Positions 40,042 through 52,959 of a DNA stretch of 64,000 nt are shown in pieces. Location: positions 248,001-312,000 of the forward strand of contig NZ_JAHOPB010000001.1 of NCBI RefSeq assembly GCF_019039055.1, in the 5' to 3' direction. How positions within the stretch are numbered: the stretch's first letter is position 1; each line of letters opens with the position of its first letter. A program made the position numbers and the translations under genes. Below the pieces are notes generated by a model. It saw only the letters and a program-made list of their open reading frames with translations. It was not told the DNA's origin and searched no databases. This DNA is from Reyranella humidisoli (lineage in GTDB: Bacteria > Pseudomonadota > Alphaproteobacteria > Reyranellales > Reyranellaceae).

Positions 40042-42945
40042 TCAACCGACAGTGAGGGCGCGGTCGACCAGATCGGCCTGTTCCTTGAGATGGTTGCGCG
40101 CCGACCCGGTGGCGGGCGACGCGGCTTCGGGACGGCCGACATAGAGCGGCCGCCTCGCCTTCGCCTCGATGTTGGCCAGCGCGCGCTCGATGCGGCGGTC
40201 CACGAAGTGCCAGGCGCCCATGTTCTCGGGCTCTTCCTGGCACCACACGATGTCGGCGTTCGGATACTGTGCAAGCCGCACCCCGAGCCGCGTGAACGGG
40301 AACGGGTAGAGCTGCTCGATACGCATGATGGCGATGTCGTCGATCTTGCGCTTGCGGCGCTCGGCGACGAGGTCGAAGTAGACCTTGCCCGAGCACAGGA
40401 TGACACGGCGCACCTTGGCACCGTCGACGAGCTGGTCGGTCTCGACGAGGATGCGGCGGAACGAGCTGCCCGGACCGAAGTCGGCCAGGGTCGAGACGCA
40501 ATCCTTGTGACGCAGCAGCGACTTCGGCGTCATCACCACCAGCGGCTTGCGGAAGGTGCGGCGCATCTGCCGGCGCAGCGCATGGAAGTAGTTGGCCGGC
40601 GTGGTCGGATTGATGACCTGCCAGTTGTCCTCAGCGGAGAGCTGCAGATAGCGCTCGAGGCGCGCGGAGCTGTGCTCCGGCCCCTGGCCTTCGTAGCCGT
40701 GCGGCAGCAGCATCACTAGGCCCGACATGCGCAGCCACTTGCTCTCGCCCGAGCAGATGAACTGGTCGATGATCACCTGCGCGCCGTTGGCGAAGTCGCC
40801 GAACTGGGCTTCCCAGAGGACCAGCGCGTTGGGCTCGGCCAGCGAGTAGCCGTACTCGAAGCCCAGCACGCCCGCCTCGTTCAGCGGGCTGTCGATCACC
40901 TCGTAGCGGGCCTGGCCTTCGGCCACGTGATTGAGGGGCACGTACTTGGCCTCGTTCGCCTGGTCGACCAGCACCGAATGGCGCTGTGAGAAGGTGCCGC
41001 GGCCGGAATCCTGGCCGCTGAGACGCACCGGCGTGCCTTCCGAGAGCAGCGTACCGAAGGCCAGTGCCTCGCCGGTCGCCCAGTCGATGTTCTCGCCCGT
41101 GTCGATCGTCTTGCGCTTCTCCTGGAGCTGTCGGACGATCTTGCGGTTGAGGTCGAAATCCTTCGGCGGCTCGGAGATCGCCCGCCCGACGGCCTTGAGC
41201 AGATCGAGGTCGACGGCGGTAACGCCCTTGCGATCCTCCTCGCCCGGCGCGACCGTGAAGCCCGCCCACTTGCCCTCGAGCCAGTCGGCCTTGTTGGGCT
41301 TGTAGTTGGTCGCGGCCTCCAGCGCCTTGTCGAGCTTTTCGCGCAGGCTCGCATCCATGGCGGCGACCTCGTCGGCCGTGACCACGCCCGCGGCTTCGAG
41401 TGAAGCGGCGTAGACTTCCTTCACCGAACGATGCGCGCCGATCTCCTTGTACATCAGCGGCTGGGTGAACATCGGCTCGTCACCCTCGTTGTGACCGTGC
41501 CGGCGGTAGCAGAACATGTCGATGACGATGTCGCGCTTGAAGTGCTGGCGGAATTCGGTCGCGATGCGCGCGACGTGGACCACGGCCTCGGGGTCGTCGC
41601 CGTTCACGTGCAGGATCGGCGCCTGCACGATCTTGGCGACTTCCGTGCAGTACGGGCCCGAGCGCGATTCGGTCGGCAGGGTCGTGAAGCCGATCTGGTT
41701 GTTCACGATGAAATGGATCGTGCCGCCGATGCGGTAGCCCGCGAGATCGGAGAGGTCGAGGCTCTCGGCGACCAGGCCCTGGCCCGCGAAGGCCGCGTCG
41801 CCGTGCATCAGGATGCACATGACCTGGCTGCGGTCGGTGTCGCCGCGCTGGTCTTCCTTGGCGCGCGCCTTGCCCAGGATGACCGGGTTGACCGCCTCGA
41901 GATGCGAGGGATTGGGCGACAGCGAAAGATGGATCACGTTGCCGTCGAACTCGCGGTCGGCCGAGGCGCCCAGGTGATACTTCACGTCGCCGGAGCCACG
42001 CATTTCCTCGGGCTGCGAGGAGCGGCCCTGGAACTCCGAGAACAGCGCCGTGTAGCTCTTGTGCATGACGTGCACGAGCGTGTTGAGGCGGCCGCGATGC
42101 GGCATGCCCAGCATCACTTCCTTCACGCCGAGCTGACCGCCGCGCTTCAGGATCTGCTCGATGCCCGGGATCAGCGATTCGCCGCCGTCGAGACCGAAGC
42201 GTTTGGTGCCGACGAACTTCACGTGCAGGTAGCGTTCGAGACCCTCGGCCTCGCCGACCCGCTCGAGGATCATCTTGCGGCCGGTGACGGTGAACTCGGT
42301 GTGGTTCTCGATGTGCTCGATGCGCTCCTGGATCCACGCCTTCTGGTCGGGATCGGAGATGTGCATGAACTCGACGCCGATCTTGCCGCAATAGGTCTTG
42401 CGCAGGCGCTCCATGATCTGGCGCAGCGTCGCGGATTCACCCAGCGCCAGCGAGCCGAATATCAGGATCGGGCGGTCCCAGTCGGCTTCGCCGAAGCCGT
42501 AGGTCGCGGGATCGAGTTCGCGATGCGGCGCCTGGCGCACGAGACCGAGCGGGTCGAGGTCGGCCTCGAGATGGCCGCGGATGCGGTAGGCGCGGATCAG
42601 CATCAGCGCCCGCGCCGTGTCCTGCGCCGCCGCGCGGATCTCTTCCTCGGTCTTTCCGGCAATCGCCGGCGCGGCAGCAGCGGCCCCCTTGCCGCCCTTG
42701 ACGTTGCGGTTGGCTGCGGCCGGAACCGCGTCGGGATCGACCGCGCCGATCACCCGGGGGCCATTGGGCGCCCAGGACGCGCCACGCACCTCGGCGAGCA
42801 CATCGCCCTTCTGCTCGGCCAAGGCGCCGAAGAAGGTCTGCCACTCGCCATCGACCGACGACGGGTCGGCGAGGAACTTCGCATAGAGTTCCTCGATGAA
42901 AGGCGCGTTTGCGCCGAACAGGAACGACGTCTGTTCTGCTCTCAT
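40042..42945 (-). CDS. sucA: 2-oxoglutarate dehydrogenase E1 component
   Basis: E1 of the 2-oxoglutarate dehydrogenase complex, 967 residues, thiamine-diphosphate dependent. It starts with the E2-binding N-terminal motif (FIEELYAKFLADPSSVDGEW). It contains HRGRLNTLVHVM, the cofactor motif GDAAFAGQGLVAESL...NNQIGFTT, RRHGHNEGDEP, and the transketolase-like second half (GFEYGYSLAEPNALVLWEAQ). It decarboxylates 2-oxoglutarate in the TCA cycle. It lies 65 nt after sucD. Confidence 0.98.
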   Translation of the reverse strand: MRAEQTSFLFGANAPFIEELYAKFLADPSSVDGEWQTFFGALAEQKGDVLAEVRGASWAPNGPRVIGAVDPDAVPAAANRNVKGGKGAAAAAPAIAGKTEEEIRAAAQDTARALMLIRAYRIRGHLEADLDPLGLVRQAPHRELDPATYGFGEADWDRPILIFGSLALGESATLRQIMERLRKTYCGKIGVEFMHISDPDQKAWIQERIEHIENHTEFTVTGRKMILERVGEAEGLERYLHVKFVGTKRFGLDGGESLIPGIEQILKRGGQLGVKEVMLGMPHRGRLNTLVHVMHKSYTALFSEFQGRSSQPEEMRGSGDVKYHLGASADREFDGNVIHLSLSPNPSHLEAVNPVILGKARAKEDQRGDTDRSQVMCILMHGDAAFAGQGLVAESLDLSDLAGYRIGGTIHFIVNNQIGFTTLPTESRSGPYCTEVAKIVQAPILHVNGDDPEAVVHVARIATEFRQHFKRDIVIDMFCYRRHGHNEGDEPMFTQPLMYKEIGAHRSVKEVYAASLEAAGVVTADEVAAMDASLREKLDKALEAATNYKPNKADWLEGKWAGFTVAPGEEDRKGVTAVDLDLLKAVGRAISEPPKDFDLNRKIVRQLQEKRKTIDTGENIDWATGEALAFGTLLSEGTPVRLSGQDSGRGTFSQRHSVLVDQANEAKYVPLNHVAEGQARYEVIDSPLNEAGVLGFEYGYSLAEPNALVLWEAQFGDFANGAQVIIDQFICSGESKWLRMSGLVMLLPHGYEGQGPEHSSARLERYLQLSAEDNWQVINPTTPANYFHALRRQMRRTFRKPLVVMTPKSLLRHKDCVSTLADFGPGSSFRRILVETDQLVDGAKVRRVILCSGKVYFDLVAERRKRKIDDIAIMRIEQLYPFPFTRLGVRLAQYPNADIVWCQEEPENMGAWHFVDRRIERALANIEAKARRPLYVGRPEAASPATGSARNHLKEQADLVDRALTVG

Positions 42946-43010
42946 GGCCCTTACTCCCTGGCCCGTATCCAGTTGCCGCCTGGCAGAGGCTTGGCGGCCC
43001 GTATCGCTTG

Positions 43011-43885
43011 TCAGCCCTTCATGGCCTTAAGCATTTCCTCGCCCAAAGCCGCGGGAGACTCCGCAACCCTGATGCCGGCCGCGCGCATGGCCGCGACCTT
43101 GAACTCGGCCGTATCGTTGCCGCCCGAGATGACCGCACCGGCATGCCCCATGCGGCGGCCCGGAGGCGCCGTGCGACCGGCGATGAAGCCGACCACCGGC
43201 TTCTTCGTGCCCGACGCCTTCAGGAACTCCGCGCCCTTCACCTCGGCGTCACCGCCGATCTCGCCGATCATCACGATGCCCTCGGTCTCGGGATCGCGGA
43301 TGAACATGTCGAGGCACTCGATGAAGTTCGTGCCGTTCACCGGATCGCCGCCGATGCCGATGCAGGTCGTCTGGCCGAGACCGGCCGCCGTCGTCTGCGC
43401 CACCGCTTCGTAGGTGAGCGTGCCCGAGCGCGAGACGATTCCGATCTTGCCGCGCTTGTGGATGTGGCCCGGCATGATGCCGATCTTGCACTCGCCGGGC
43501 GTGATGACGCCGGGACAGTTCGGGCCGATCAGCCGCGACTTCGACGCGGTGAGCGCGCGCTTCACCTTGACCATGTCGATCACCGGGATGCCCTCGGTGA
43601 TGCAGACGATCAGGGGGATCTCGGCGTCGATCGCCTCGAGGATCGAATCGGCCGCGAACGGCGGCGGGACGTAGATCACCGACGCGTTGCAGCCGGTCTT
43701 CTCGACCGCCTCGGCCACGGTGTCGAACACCGGCAGGTCGAGATGCTTGGTGCCGCCTTTGCCCGGCGTCACGCCGCCGACCATCCTGGTGCCGTAGGCG
43801 ATCGCCTGCTCGGAATGGAAGGTGCCCTGCGAGCCGGTGATGCCCTGGCAGATGACCTTGGTGTTCTTGTCGACCAGGACGGCCA

Positions 43886-43886
<1 letters not shown>
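43011..43886 (-). CDS. sucD: succinate-CoA ligase subunit alpha
   Basis: Alpha subunit of succinyl-CoA synthetase, 291 residues, carrying the phosphohistidine in [10 protein letters not shown] (about H246) and the CoA-binding Rossmann domain ([41 protein letters not shown]). It makes ATP or GTP from succinyl-CoA with SucC. Its start shares a single base with the sucC stop, so the pair is translationally coupled. Confidence 0.98.
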
Positions 43887-45082
<1,196 letters not shown>

Positions 45083-45121
45083 GGGGTCCTATCGTTGGGA
45101 CGGCGTTTGAACCGCGGCCCC

Positions 45122-45182
45122 TCAGTTTTTAAACGCAACTGACCAAGGGATGCGGCACTTTATGAGCGCCACAGGCCCTTGG
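45122..45182 (-). promoter_or_regulatory. two hairpins in the mdh-sucC spacer
   Basis: On the minus strand a long hairpin (45143-45182; outer stem CCAAGGG / CCCTTGG, inner near-perfect TGTGGCGC / GTGCCGCA with two wobble pairs, loop TCATAAA) is followed by a second one (45122-45142; TCAGTT / AACTGA). They lie between mdh and sucC. They may terminate or process mdh mRNA, or act as a sucC leader. No T-run follows the first stem. Confidence 0.5.
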
Positions 45183-45241
45183 CAACGATGGATCGATGAA
45201 CCTTACGGGTCGTTCGACGAAAGTCGAAAGACCATATTTTC

Positions 45242-47136
<1,895 letters not shown>

Positions 47137-47144
47137 AAGACCGA

Positions 47145-48035
47145 TCAGACACCGTTGGCTTTGAACCAGGCAAGCGCCTTCTTCCAGGCGTCCTCCGCCT
47201 GGTCCTTGCGATAGGACGGGCGATAGTCCGCGTTGAAGGCGTGCGGCGTGTCGGGATAGGTGTCGATCTGCGACTTCTGGGCGGCCGGGCTGCCGGCCTT
47301 CAGCGCCGCGCGCATCCTGTCCACGGTATCGTTCGGGATTCCGGTGTCGGCACCGCCGTAGAGGCCGAGCACCGGCGCCTTCAGATCCTTGGCGATGTCG
47401 ACCGGGTGCTTCGGCGTCAGCGGCGTCGAGTCGCCGACGACGCGGCCGTACCAGGCCACGCCCGCCTTGAGGCCTGCGTTGTAGGCGGCATAGAGCCAGA
47501 CGATCCGGCCGCCCCAGCAGAAGCCGGTGATGCCGAGCTTGGCGGTGTCGGCCTTGCCTTCACCCTTGGCAAACGCGACCGTTGCGTCGAGATCGCCCAT
47601 GACCTGCTCGTCGGGCACCTTGGACACGATCTCGCGCAGCAGCGCCTGCACGTCGGTCAGGGACTTCGGATCGCCTTGGCGGAAATAGAGTTCCGGCGCG
47701 ATGGCGTAGTAGCCGGCCTTGGCGAAACGGCGGCAGAGATCGGCGATGTGCGCGTGGACGCCGAAGATCTCCTGCACGACGACGATGGTGCCGAAGCCCT
47801 GGCCCGAGGCCGGCATGGCACGGTAGGCGTCCATGTCCTTGCCGTCCTTGGTCTTCACCTTGACCGTGCCCGCGGTGAGGCCGTCAGCCGGCGTGGTGAT
47901 CATCGTCTGCGCCTGGACCGGCTGGACCGACAGAGCGAAGGTGGTGCCCAGCGCCGCGCCGGTCGCCGTCGCCTTCAGCGCCCCGCGCCGCGACAGGCCG
48001 CCCTCGGCCAGGGAAATCATGCGATCGCCGTCCAT
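47145..48035 (-). CDS. dienelactone hydrolase family protein with Tat signal
   Basis: A 296-residue carboxymethylenebutenolidase-type hydrolase with an N-terminal twin-arginine-like signal ([13 protein letters not shown], cleavage near VQAQT at about 43). The catalytic cysteine lies in GFCWGGR, the supporting glutamate in VQEIFGVH, aspartate in GGADTGIP and histidine in TPHAFNAD. Export suggests a periplasmic role on lactones or esters. The ATG at 48035 has GCAGGAG upstream; the much longer open frame to 48395 is not supported. It is 8 nt upstream of the epoxide hydrolase-like gene, so the two may be co-transcribed. Confidence 0.88.
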   Translation of the reverse strand: MDGDRMISLAEGGLSRRGALKATATGAALGTTFALSVQPVQAQTMITTPADGLTAGTVKVKTKDGKDMDAYRAMPASGQGFGTIVVVQEIFGVHAHIADLCRRFAKAGYYAIAPELYFRQGDPKSLTDVQALLREIVSKVPDEQVMGDLDATVAFAKGEGKADTAKLGITGFCWGGRIVWLYAAYNAGLKAGVAWYGRVVGDSTPLTPKHPVDIAKDLKAPVLGLYGGADTGIPNDTVDRMRAALKAGSPAAQKSQIDTYPDTPHAFNADYRPSYRKDQAEDAWKKALAWFKANGV

Positions 48036-48103
48036 GTTTTGACTCCTGCTTCTGAAAAACGTCGCAGAGCCTATGCTGCAGGCCGACCGGCCCACAATCA
48101 CAA

Positions 48104-49264
48104 TTAGGCGATGTGCTCCAGGTTCAGATACTCCGGGCTCTGCATTTCCATGAGGCGCGACACGGTGCGCTGGAACTCGAAGGACCCGTCGCCCTCGGGA
48201 TAGAGATTGCCCGGGTTTGCCGCTGCCGAGCAGATGAACTTCACCTTCTTCTCGTAGAAAGTATCGATCATCGTCACGAAGCGGACCGCCTTGTCGCGGC
48301 TGTCCGGTCCCATCTTCGGTACTTCGGCCACGATGACCGTATGGAAATTGTCGGCAATGCAAAGAAAGTCCGCCGCGCCCATCGGCCTGGCGCACCAGTC
48401 CATGAAATGCGCCATGGCGACGCCGGGCGCCGCGCGCGGCACGTCGACGTCGCGGCCCTGCGTCCGCAGCACGCGCGGCTCGCCGTCGGCGCCGTTGCTC
48501 AGGGCGCGGAAAGCCTCGTCGAGTTTCTTGGTCGCCCAGGCGCCGAGCGGCGTCAGATAGAGGTCGAGCTCGCGCAGCCGGCCCATCCGGTAATCCTGCG
48601 AGCCGCCCAGCTCCAGCACTTCGAGCCGCTGCTTCACCAGTTCGATGAAGGGCAGGAAGCGGTCGCGCTGCAGGCCGTTCCTGTAGAGATCGTCGGGCGC
48701 ACGATTGGAGGTGGCGATCACGGTGATGCCCTCCTCGAACAGCGTCTCGAACAGCCGGCCGAGGATCATCGCATCGGCGATGTTGGTCACCTGGAACTCG
48801 TCGAAGCAGAGCAGCCGCGTCTCGGCCGCGATCTCCCTGGCGATGGGCACGATCGTGTCGGATTCCGGCGGCGCCCCCTTGGCGGCCAGCTCCTCGCGGC
48901 GGCGGTGCAGCCGGGCCTGCACCTCGAGCATGAATTCGTGGAAGTGGACGCGGCGCTTCCGGGCGACCGGCGCATCGGCGAAGAACAGGTCCATCAGCAT
49001 GGACTTGCCGCGGCCCACCGAGCCCCAGATGTAGAGGCCGTGCGGCCCCTCCGGCGGCTTCGGCGCATGACCGAGCCCGAGCCGGGCGAGCAGGCCCTTC
49101 TTCGCAGGCTGCGCGGCGGCCATCGCGCCGAGCTGGTCGTGAATCGCCTGCAGCCGCAGGACGATCTTCTCCTGCACGGGATCGGCGTGGATTTCGCCGG
49201 CGGCACGGCGCGCGGCGAGATTGGCCATCGGGCCGTTGCCGGTCGAGGGGGAACTGGACTCCAT
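48104..49264 (-). CDS. zapE: cell division protein ZapE (AFG1-like ATPase)
   Basis: A 386-residue P-loop ATPase of the ZapE/AFG1 family that acts at the Z-ring. The Walker A is GSVGRGKS (81-88), preceded by [22 protein letters not shown] and the Walker [19 protein letters not shown] follow, then [20 protein letters not shown] (arginine finger region). An internal ATG at 49228 is a second possible start. It is divergent from fmt with about 50 bp between. Confidence 0.93.
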   Translation of the reverse strand: MESSSPSTGNGPMANLAARRAAGEIHADPVQEKIVLRLQAIHDQLGAMAAAQPAKKGLLARLGLGHAPKPPEGPHGLYIWGSVGRGKSMLMDLFFADAPVARKRRVHFHEFMLEVQARLHRRREELAAKGAPPESDTIVPIAREIAAETRLLCFDEFQVTNIADAMILGRLFETLFEEGITVIATSNRAPDDLYRNGLQRDRFLPFIELVKQRLEVLELGGSQDYRMGRLRELDLYLTPLGAWATKKLDEAFRALSNGADGEPRVLRTQGRDVDVPRAAPGVAMAHFMDWCARPMGAADFLCIADNFHTVIVAEVPKMGPDSRDKAVRFVTMIDTFYEKKVKFICSAAANPGNLYPEGDGSFEFQRTVSRLMEMQSPEYLNLEHIA

Positions 49265-49315
49265 TGCGGCGGCATACCTAGCTCACCGCCGCCCGGCTGC
49301 CTATAAGGTGCGGCG

Positions 49316-50278
49316 ATGAAGATTGCGTTCCTCGGCACCTCCGCCTTCGCCGTTCCCGCGCTCCGCGCTCTGGTCGAGGCCGGCCACGACGTCGCCGCCG
49401 TCTATACAAGGGCGCCCAAGCCCGCGGGCCGCGGCCAGCAGGAACGCAAGACGCCGGTCCACGAACTCGCCGACCAGCTCGGCCTCCCCGTGCGCACGCC
49501 GCGGACCCTGAAGACCGACGAGGCTGCACAGGCCTTCAAGGCGCTCGACCTCGATGCCGCCGTCGTCGTCTCCTACGGGCACATCCTGCCGAAAAGCTTC
49601 CTCGACGCGCCGGTCATGGGCTGCCTCAATATCCATGGCTCGCTGCTGCCGCGCTGGCGCGGCGCGGCACCGATCCATCGCGCGATCCTGGCCGGCGATG
49701 CGGAGACGGGCGTCACCACCATGCGCATGGACGAGGGCCTCGACACCGGTCCCATGCTGCTGGCCGAAAGCACGCCGATCTCCGCCGCCGACACCGCACA
49801 GAGCGTCCATGACCGGCTGGCCGATCTCGGCGCACAGCTGATCGTCTCGACCCTCGACGGGCTGCTGCGCCGGAGCATCGAGGCCGTCGACCAGCCGGCG
49901 GAGGGCGCCACCTACGCCCACAAGCTCGGCAAGGAGGAAGGGGTGCTCGACTGGCGCCGGCCGGCCGCCGAACTCGAGCGCAAGGTGCGCGGCTTCCATC
50001 CCTGGCCCGGCACGTCCTTCGACGCTCCCAAAGACGGTGGAGCGGAGCGCATCAAGGTCCTTGCGGCCGCGCTGACCCTGGCCGGCGGTCCGCCGGGCAG
50101 CGTGACGATCGCGCGCGACGGCTTTCCCGTCGTGACCTGCGGCGTCGGCGGCCTGAAGCTGCTCAAGCTGCAGCGCCCCGGCAAGTCGGCACAGTCGGCG
50201 GATGCTTTCCTGCGTGGCTTCGCACTGGGCAGCGGAACAGTGCTGCCCTCACCCGCCGCCCTGTCGCTGCCGACCTGA
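49316..50278 (+). CDS. fmt: methionyl-tRNA formyltransferase
   Basis: Fmt, 320 residues, which formylates initiator Met-tRNA using 10-formyltetrahydrofolate. The N-terminal Rossmann domain has IAFLGTSAFAVPALRALVEA and the catalytic NIHGSLLPRWRGAAPIHRAI (Asn/His), with MDEGLDTGPML. The C-terminal OB-like domain starts near 205 (AHKLGKEEGVLDW). Peptide deformylase (def), often the upstream neighbour, is not here; zapE is divergent instead. truA follows by 4 nt. Confidence 0.97.
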   Translation: MKIAFLGTSAFAVPALRALVEAGHDVAAVYTRAPKPAGRGQQERKTPVHELADQLGLPVRTPRTLKTDEAAQAFKALDLDAAVVVSYGHILPKSFLDAPVMGCLNIHGSLLPRWRGAAPIHRAILAGDAETGVTTMRMDEGLDTGPMLLAESTPISAADTAQSVHDRLADLGAQLIVSTLDGLLRRSIEAVDQPAEGATYAHKLGKEEGVLDWRRPAAELERKVRGFHPWPGTSFDAPKDGGAERIKVLAAALTLAGGPPGSVTIARDGFPVVTCGVGGLKLLKLQRPGKSAQSADAFLRGFALGSGTVLPSPAALSLPT

Positions 50279-50282
50279 CGCC

Positions 50283-51071
50283 GTGCCGCGCTACAAGCTC
50301 ACGATCGAGTACGACGGCGAACCCTTCGTGGGATGGCAGCGCCAGCCCAACGGTCCCTCCGTCCAGGCCGCACTCGAAGAAGCCGTGTTCGCCTTCACCG
50401 GCGAGCGTCCACCGGTGCAGGCCGCCGGCCGCACCGACACCGGCGTTCATGCGCGCGGTCAGATCGTCCATCTCGATCTGTCGAGCGAGCGGCCGGTCGA
50501 AACCATCCGTTCCGCCATCAACTTCCACCTGAAGCCGCAGCCGGTTTGTGTCCTCGTCGCGGAGCTGGCGCCCCCGGGTTTCCACGCGCGTTTCTCGGCG
50601 ACGTGGCGGCGCTACCGCTACCGCATCATCAACCGCCGGGCCCCGCCCGCCCTCGATCGCGGCCAGCTCTGGCACGTGCCGGGATCGCTCGACGTCGACC
50701 TGATGGCGGACGCGGCGAGCGTGCTGGTGGGACATCATGACTTCAACAGCTTCCGATCGACGTCGTGCCAATCGCCCTCGGCACTGAAGACGCTCGACCT
50801 GCTGCAGGTGACGCGTCATGGCGAGGAGATCCATGTCGATGTCGGCTCGCGCTCCTTCCTGCACAACCAGGTGCGCATCATGGTGGGCACACTGCATCTC
50901 GTCGGGCGCGAACAGTGGACGCGCGGCGACGTCGAGACCGCGCTCGCCGCTCGCGACCGCGCACATGCCGGACCGACGGCGCCGCCGCACGGCCTCTGCC
51001 TGATGGAAGTGCGCTACGAGCTAGGCGCCGACCGCAAGAGTGACGCCGAGGAAACGGTCGACGATCAGTGA
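50283..51071 (+). CDS. truA: tRNA pseudouridine(38-40) synthase TruA
   Basis: TruA, 262 residues, which makes pseudouridine at positions 38-40 of the anticodon arm. The catalytic aspartate is in AAGRTDTGVHARGQ. YKLTIEYDGEPFVGWQRQ at the start and FLHNQVRIMVGTL later are conserved. The start is GTG at 50283, 4 nt after fmt. The 3' end overlaps the minus-strand membrane-protein gene by 51 bp (51021-51071). Confidence 0.96.
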   Translation: MPRYKLTIEYDGEPFVGWQRQPNGPSVQAALEEAVFAFTGERPPVQAAGRTDTGVHARGQIVHLDLSSERPVETIRSAINFHLKPQPVCVLVAELAPPGFHARFSATWRRYRYRIINRRAPPALDRGQLWHVPGSLDVDLMADAASVLVGHHDFNSFRSTSCQSPSALKTLDLLQVTRHGEEIHVDVGSRSFLHNQVRIMVGTLHLVGREQWTRGDVETALAARDRAHAGPTAPPHGLCLMEVRYELGADRKSDAEETVDDQ

Positions 51072-51605
51072 CAGGAAGAGCGACGGCACCCAGTTGACGA
51101 TCAGCAGGAGAAACGCGATCGGCCAGCTCGCGCCCACCATCGTCCGCGTCGTCACCAGGAACCAGTAGAAGAAAAGCCCCTGCAGGCCGAAGCGGATAAG
51201 TTCTCCCAGTACCGCGGGCAACAAGGTGGCCAGGACTATTCCGAACACGGCCACGATCATCGCCGGCAGGTTGACCCAGTTGAGCGCGGAAACGTAGCGG
51301 GGAAAGAAGCCGAGCCAGTTCCGACGCCGCGCGATCTCGTAGAACAGGACGGGGAACAGCAGCCAGTCGACGACGTATCGCAGCGCCTCGACCAGCACGA
51401 TCTCGAACTCGTCAGCGGTCGACGAGACGCTGGTATAGCGGATCAGCATCAGGATGGTGTGCAGCGGCGCCACCAGGATCATCACCTGGAAAGAGCGCAC
51501 GCAGGCTTCCCGCGTATTGTCGAAGTAGGCGGGTGCCGCGGGATCGCGCTTCAGGAGCCCGATCGCACCCTGCATGCCCCGGGCGATTTCAACGGCGTCG
51601 AGCAC
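51021..51605 (-). CDS. hypothetical multi-pass membrane protein
   Basis: A 194-residue integral membrane protein with about five to six hydrophobic segments (VMILVAPLHTILML, YVVDWLLFPVLF, LPAMIVAVFGIVLATLLP, GLFFYWFLVTT, WPIAFLLLIVNWVP, LFLSLIVDRFLGV). Family not recognised. The GTG at 51605 begins 8 nt after the dapE stop; the ATG at 51575 is an alternative. Its 3' end overlaps truA by 51 bp. Context with dapE does not reveal its role. Confidence 0.7.
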   Translation of the reverse strand: MLDAVEIARGMQGAIGLLKRDPAAPAYFDNTREACVRSFQVMILVAPLHTILMLIRYTSVSSTADEFEIVLVEALRYVVDWLLFPVLFYEIARRRNWLGFFPRYVSALNWVNLPAMIVAVFGIVLATLLPAVLGELIRFGLQGLFFYWFLVTTRTMVGASWPIAFLLLIVNWVPSLFLSLIVDRFLGVTLAVGA

Positions 51606-51613
51606 GCTCGGCC

Positions 51614-52801
51614 TCAGGCCACGAAGTAACGGTCGAGCACCGTTTCGTAGACGCGCGCGAGTTTCTTGAGATCCTCGACGGCGCTCTTCTCGTCGACCTT
51701 GTGCATGCTTTCGCCGACGAGCCCGAACTCGAGCACCGGGCAGTAGCTGCGGATGAAGCGCGCATCCGAGGTTCCGCCGGTCGTCGACAGTTCGGCCTCG
51801 ACGCCCACGACGTCGCGGACCGCGCCTGCGACGAGGTCGCTGAGCGGACCCGGTGGCGTGTAGAACGACTCGCCCGACACTTGGACGCTGTATTCGACGG
51901 TGCCGTTGCCGCCCAGCGCCTCGTTGGCGCGCTCGATGCGCTCCTTCAGGTGCGCGAGCAGGGTCTTCGAGGTCCAGAGATCGTTGAAGCGGGTGTTGAA
52001 GCGCGCCCTGGCAGTGCCCGGCGCGATGTTGGTCGCGGGGTTGCCCACATCGACGGTCGTGAACTGCAGCGAGGTCGGCTGGAAGTGCGTGCTGCCCTTG
52101 TCGATCGGCTCGCGCACCAGCGCCTCGATCATCGCCGACAGTCGGTGCACAGCGTTGTCGAGCCGCTCCGGATAGGCGACGTGGCCCTGCACGCCGCGCA
52201 CGATCATGTCGACGTTCATGCTGCCGCGGCGGCCGATCTTCATCATGTCGCCGAAGCGCCTGGAACTGGTCGGCTCGCCGACGACGCAGGCATCGATCGT
52301 CTCGCCGCGCCCGGCCAGCCGCTGCAGCATCTTCACGGTGCCGTTGATCGCGGGACCTTCCTCGTCGCCGGTGATCATCAGGCTGATCGAACCGCCGAAA
52401 TCCCGGCCGCGCCTGGCGATGAAGCGGGCGGCCGCGTCGGTGAAGGCCGCGATCGCGCCCTTCATGTCGGCCGCACCGCGGCCGAACAGATAGCCGCCGG
52501 ACAGTTCGGCGGCGAACGGCCCGATCGTCCACGAGGAGAGATCGCCCACCGGCACGACGTCGGAATGCCCTGCGAAGCAGAAGTGCTTCCCGCCGGTGCC
52601 GATGCGCGCATAGAGGTTGGCCACGTCGTCGGTGCCGGCTTCGGTGAAATCCATGCGCTCGCACGCAAAGCCGAGCGGTTCCAGGATGCCCTGGAGCAAC
52701 TGCAGGGCGCCGGCTTCGCGCGGCGTGACGCTCTCGCAGCGGACGAGCGTGCGCGTCAGTTCGATTACATCGGTGACGTTGGAGCTGAGCGTATCGGGCA
52801 T
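51614..52801 (-). CDS. dapE: succinyl-diaminopimelate desuccinylase
   Basis: DapE, 395 residues, which hydrolyses N-succinyl-LL-diaminopimelate in the lysine/peptidoglycan pathway. It is a dinuclear zinc M20 peptidase: FAGHSDVVPVGD (His, Asp), GRGAADMKGA (bridging Asp), ITGDEEGPAINGT (catalytic Glu pair) and a C-terminal FGLVGESMHKVDE histidine. The dimerisation domain is in the middle. The start at 52801 is chosen since an upstream frame to 52861 runs into the smc terminator. Confidence 0.95.
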   Translation of the reverse strand: MPDTLSSNVTDVIELTRTLVRCESVTPREAGALQLLQGILEPLGFACERMDFTEAGTDDVANLYARIGTGGKHFCFAGHSDVVPVGDLSSWTIGPFAAELSGGYLFGRGAADMKGAIAAFTDAAARFIARRGRDFGGSISLMITGDEEGPAINGTVKMLQRLAGRGETIDACVVGEPTSSRRFGDMMKIGRRGSMNVDMIVRGVQGHVAYPERLDNAVHRLSAMIEALVREPIDKGSTHFQPTSLQFTTVDVGNPATNIAPGTARARFNTRFNDLWTSKTLLAHLKERIERANEALGGNGTVEYSVQVSGESFYTPPGPLSDLVAGAVRDVVGVEAELSTTGGTSDARFIRSYCPVLEFGLVGESMHKVDEKSAVEDLKKLARVYETVLDRYFVA

Positions 52802-52860
52802 GGGCCGGACACTACAGCCCCGCCCCTGCCCTGAGAAGTGCGGCCCCGGGAAGTGCTGCA

Positions 52861-52898
52861 AAAGAAAAAGGGCGCCGGCTCAGGCCCGCCGACGCCCA
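52861..52898 (-). terminator. rho-independent terminator after smc
   Basis: On the minus strand the stem GGGCGtCGGC / GCCGgCGCCC is followed by TTTTTCTTTT. It sits between the smc stop (52960) and the dapE start (52801), so dapE needs its own promoter or read-through. Confidence 0.8.
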
Positions 52899-52959
52899 GT
52901 CTTTTGAGAGAGAGGAAGATAGTCTTGCTTGTTTTAGGCTGAACTCTTTCGGCTGGCCC

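Noticed and set aside
41431..43413. A 660-codon open frame on the plus strand opposite sucA
   Set aside because: Its composition is that of a shadow of the sucA reading frame in high-G+C DNA; it has no domain or ribosome-binding site.
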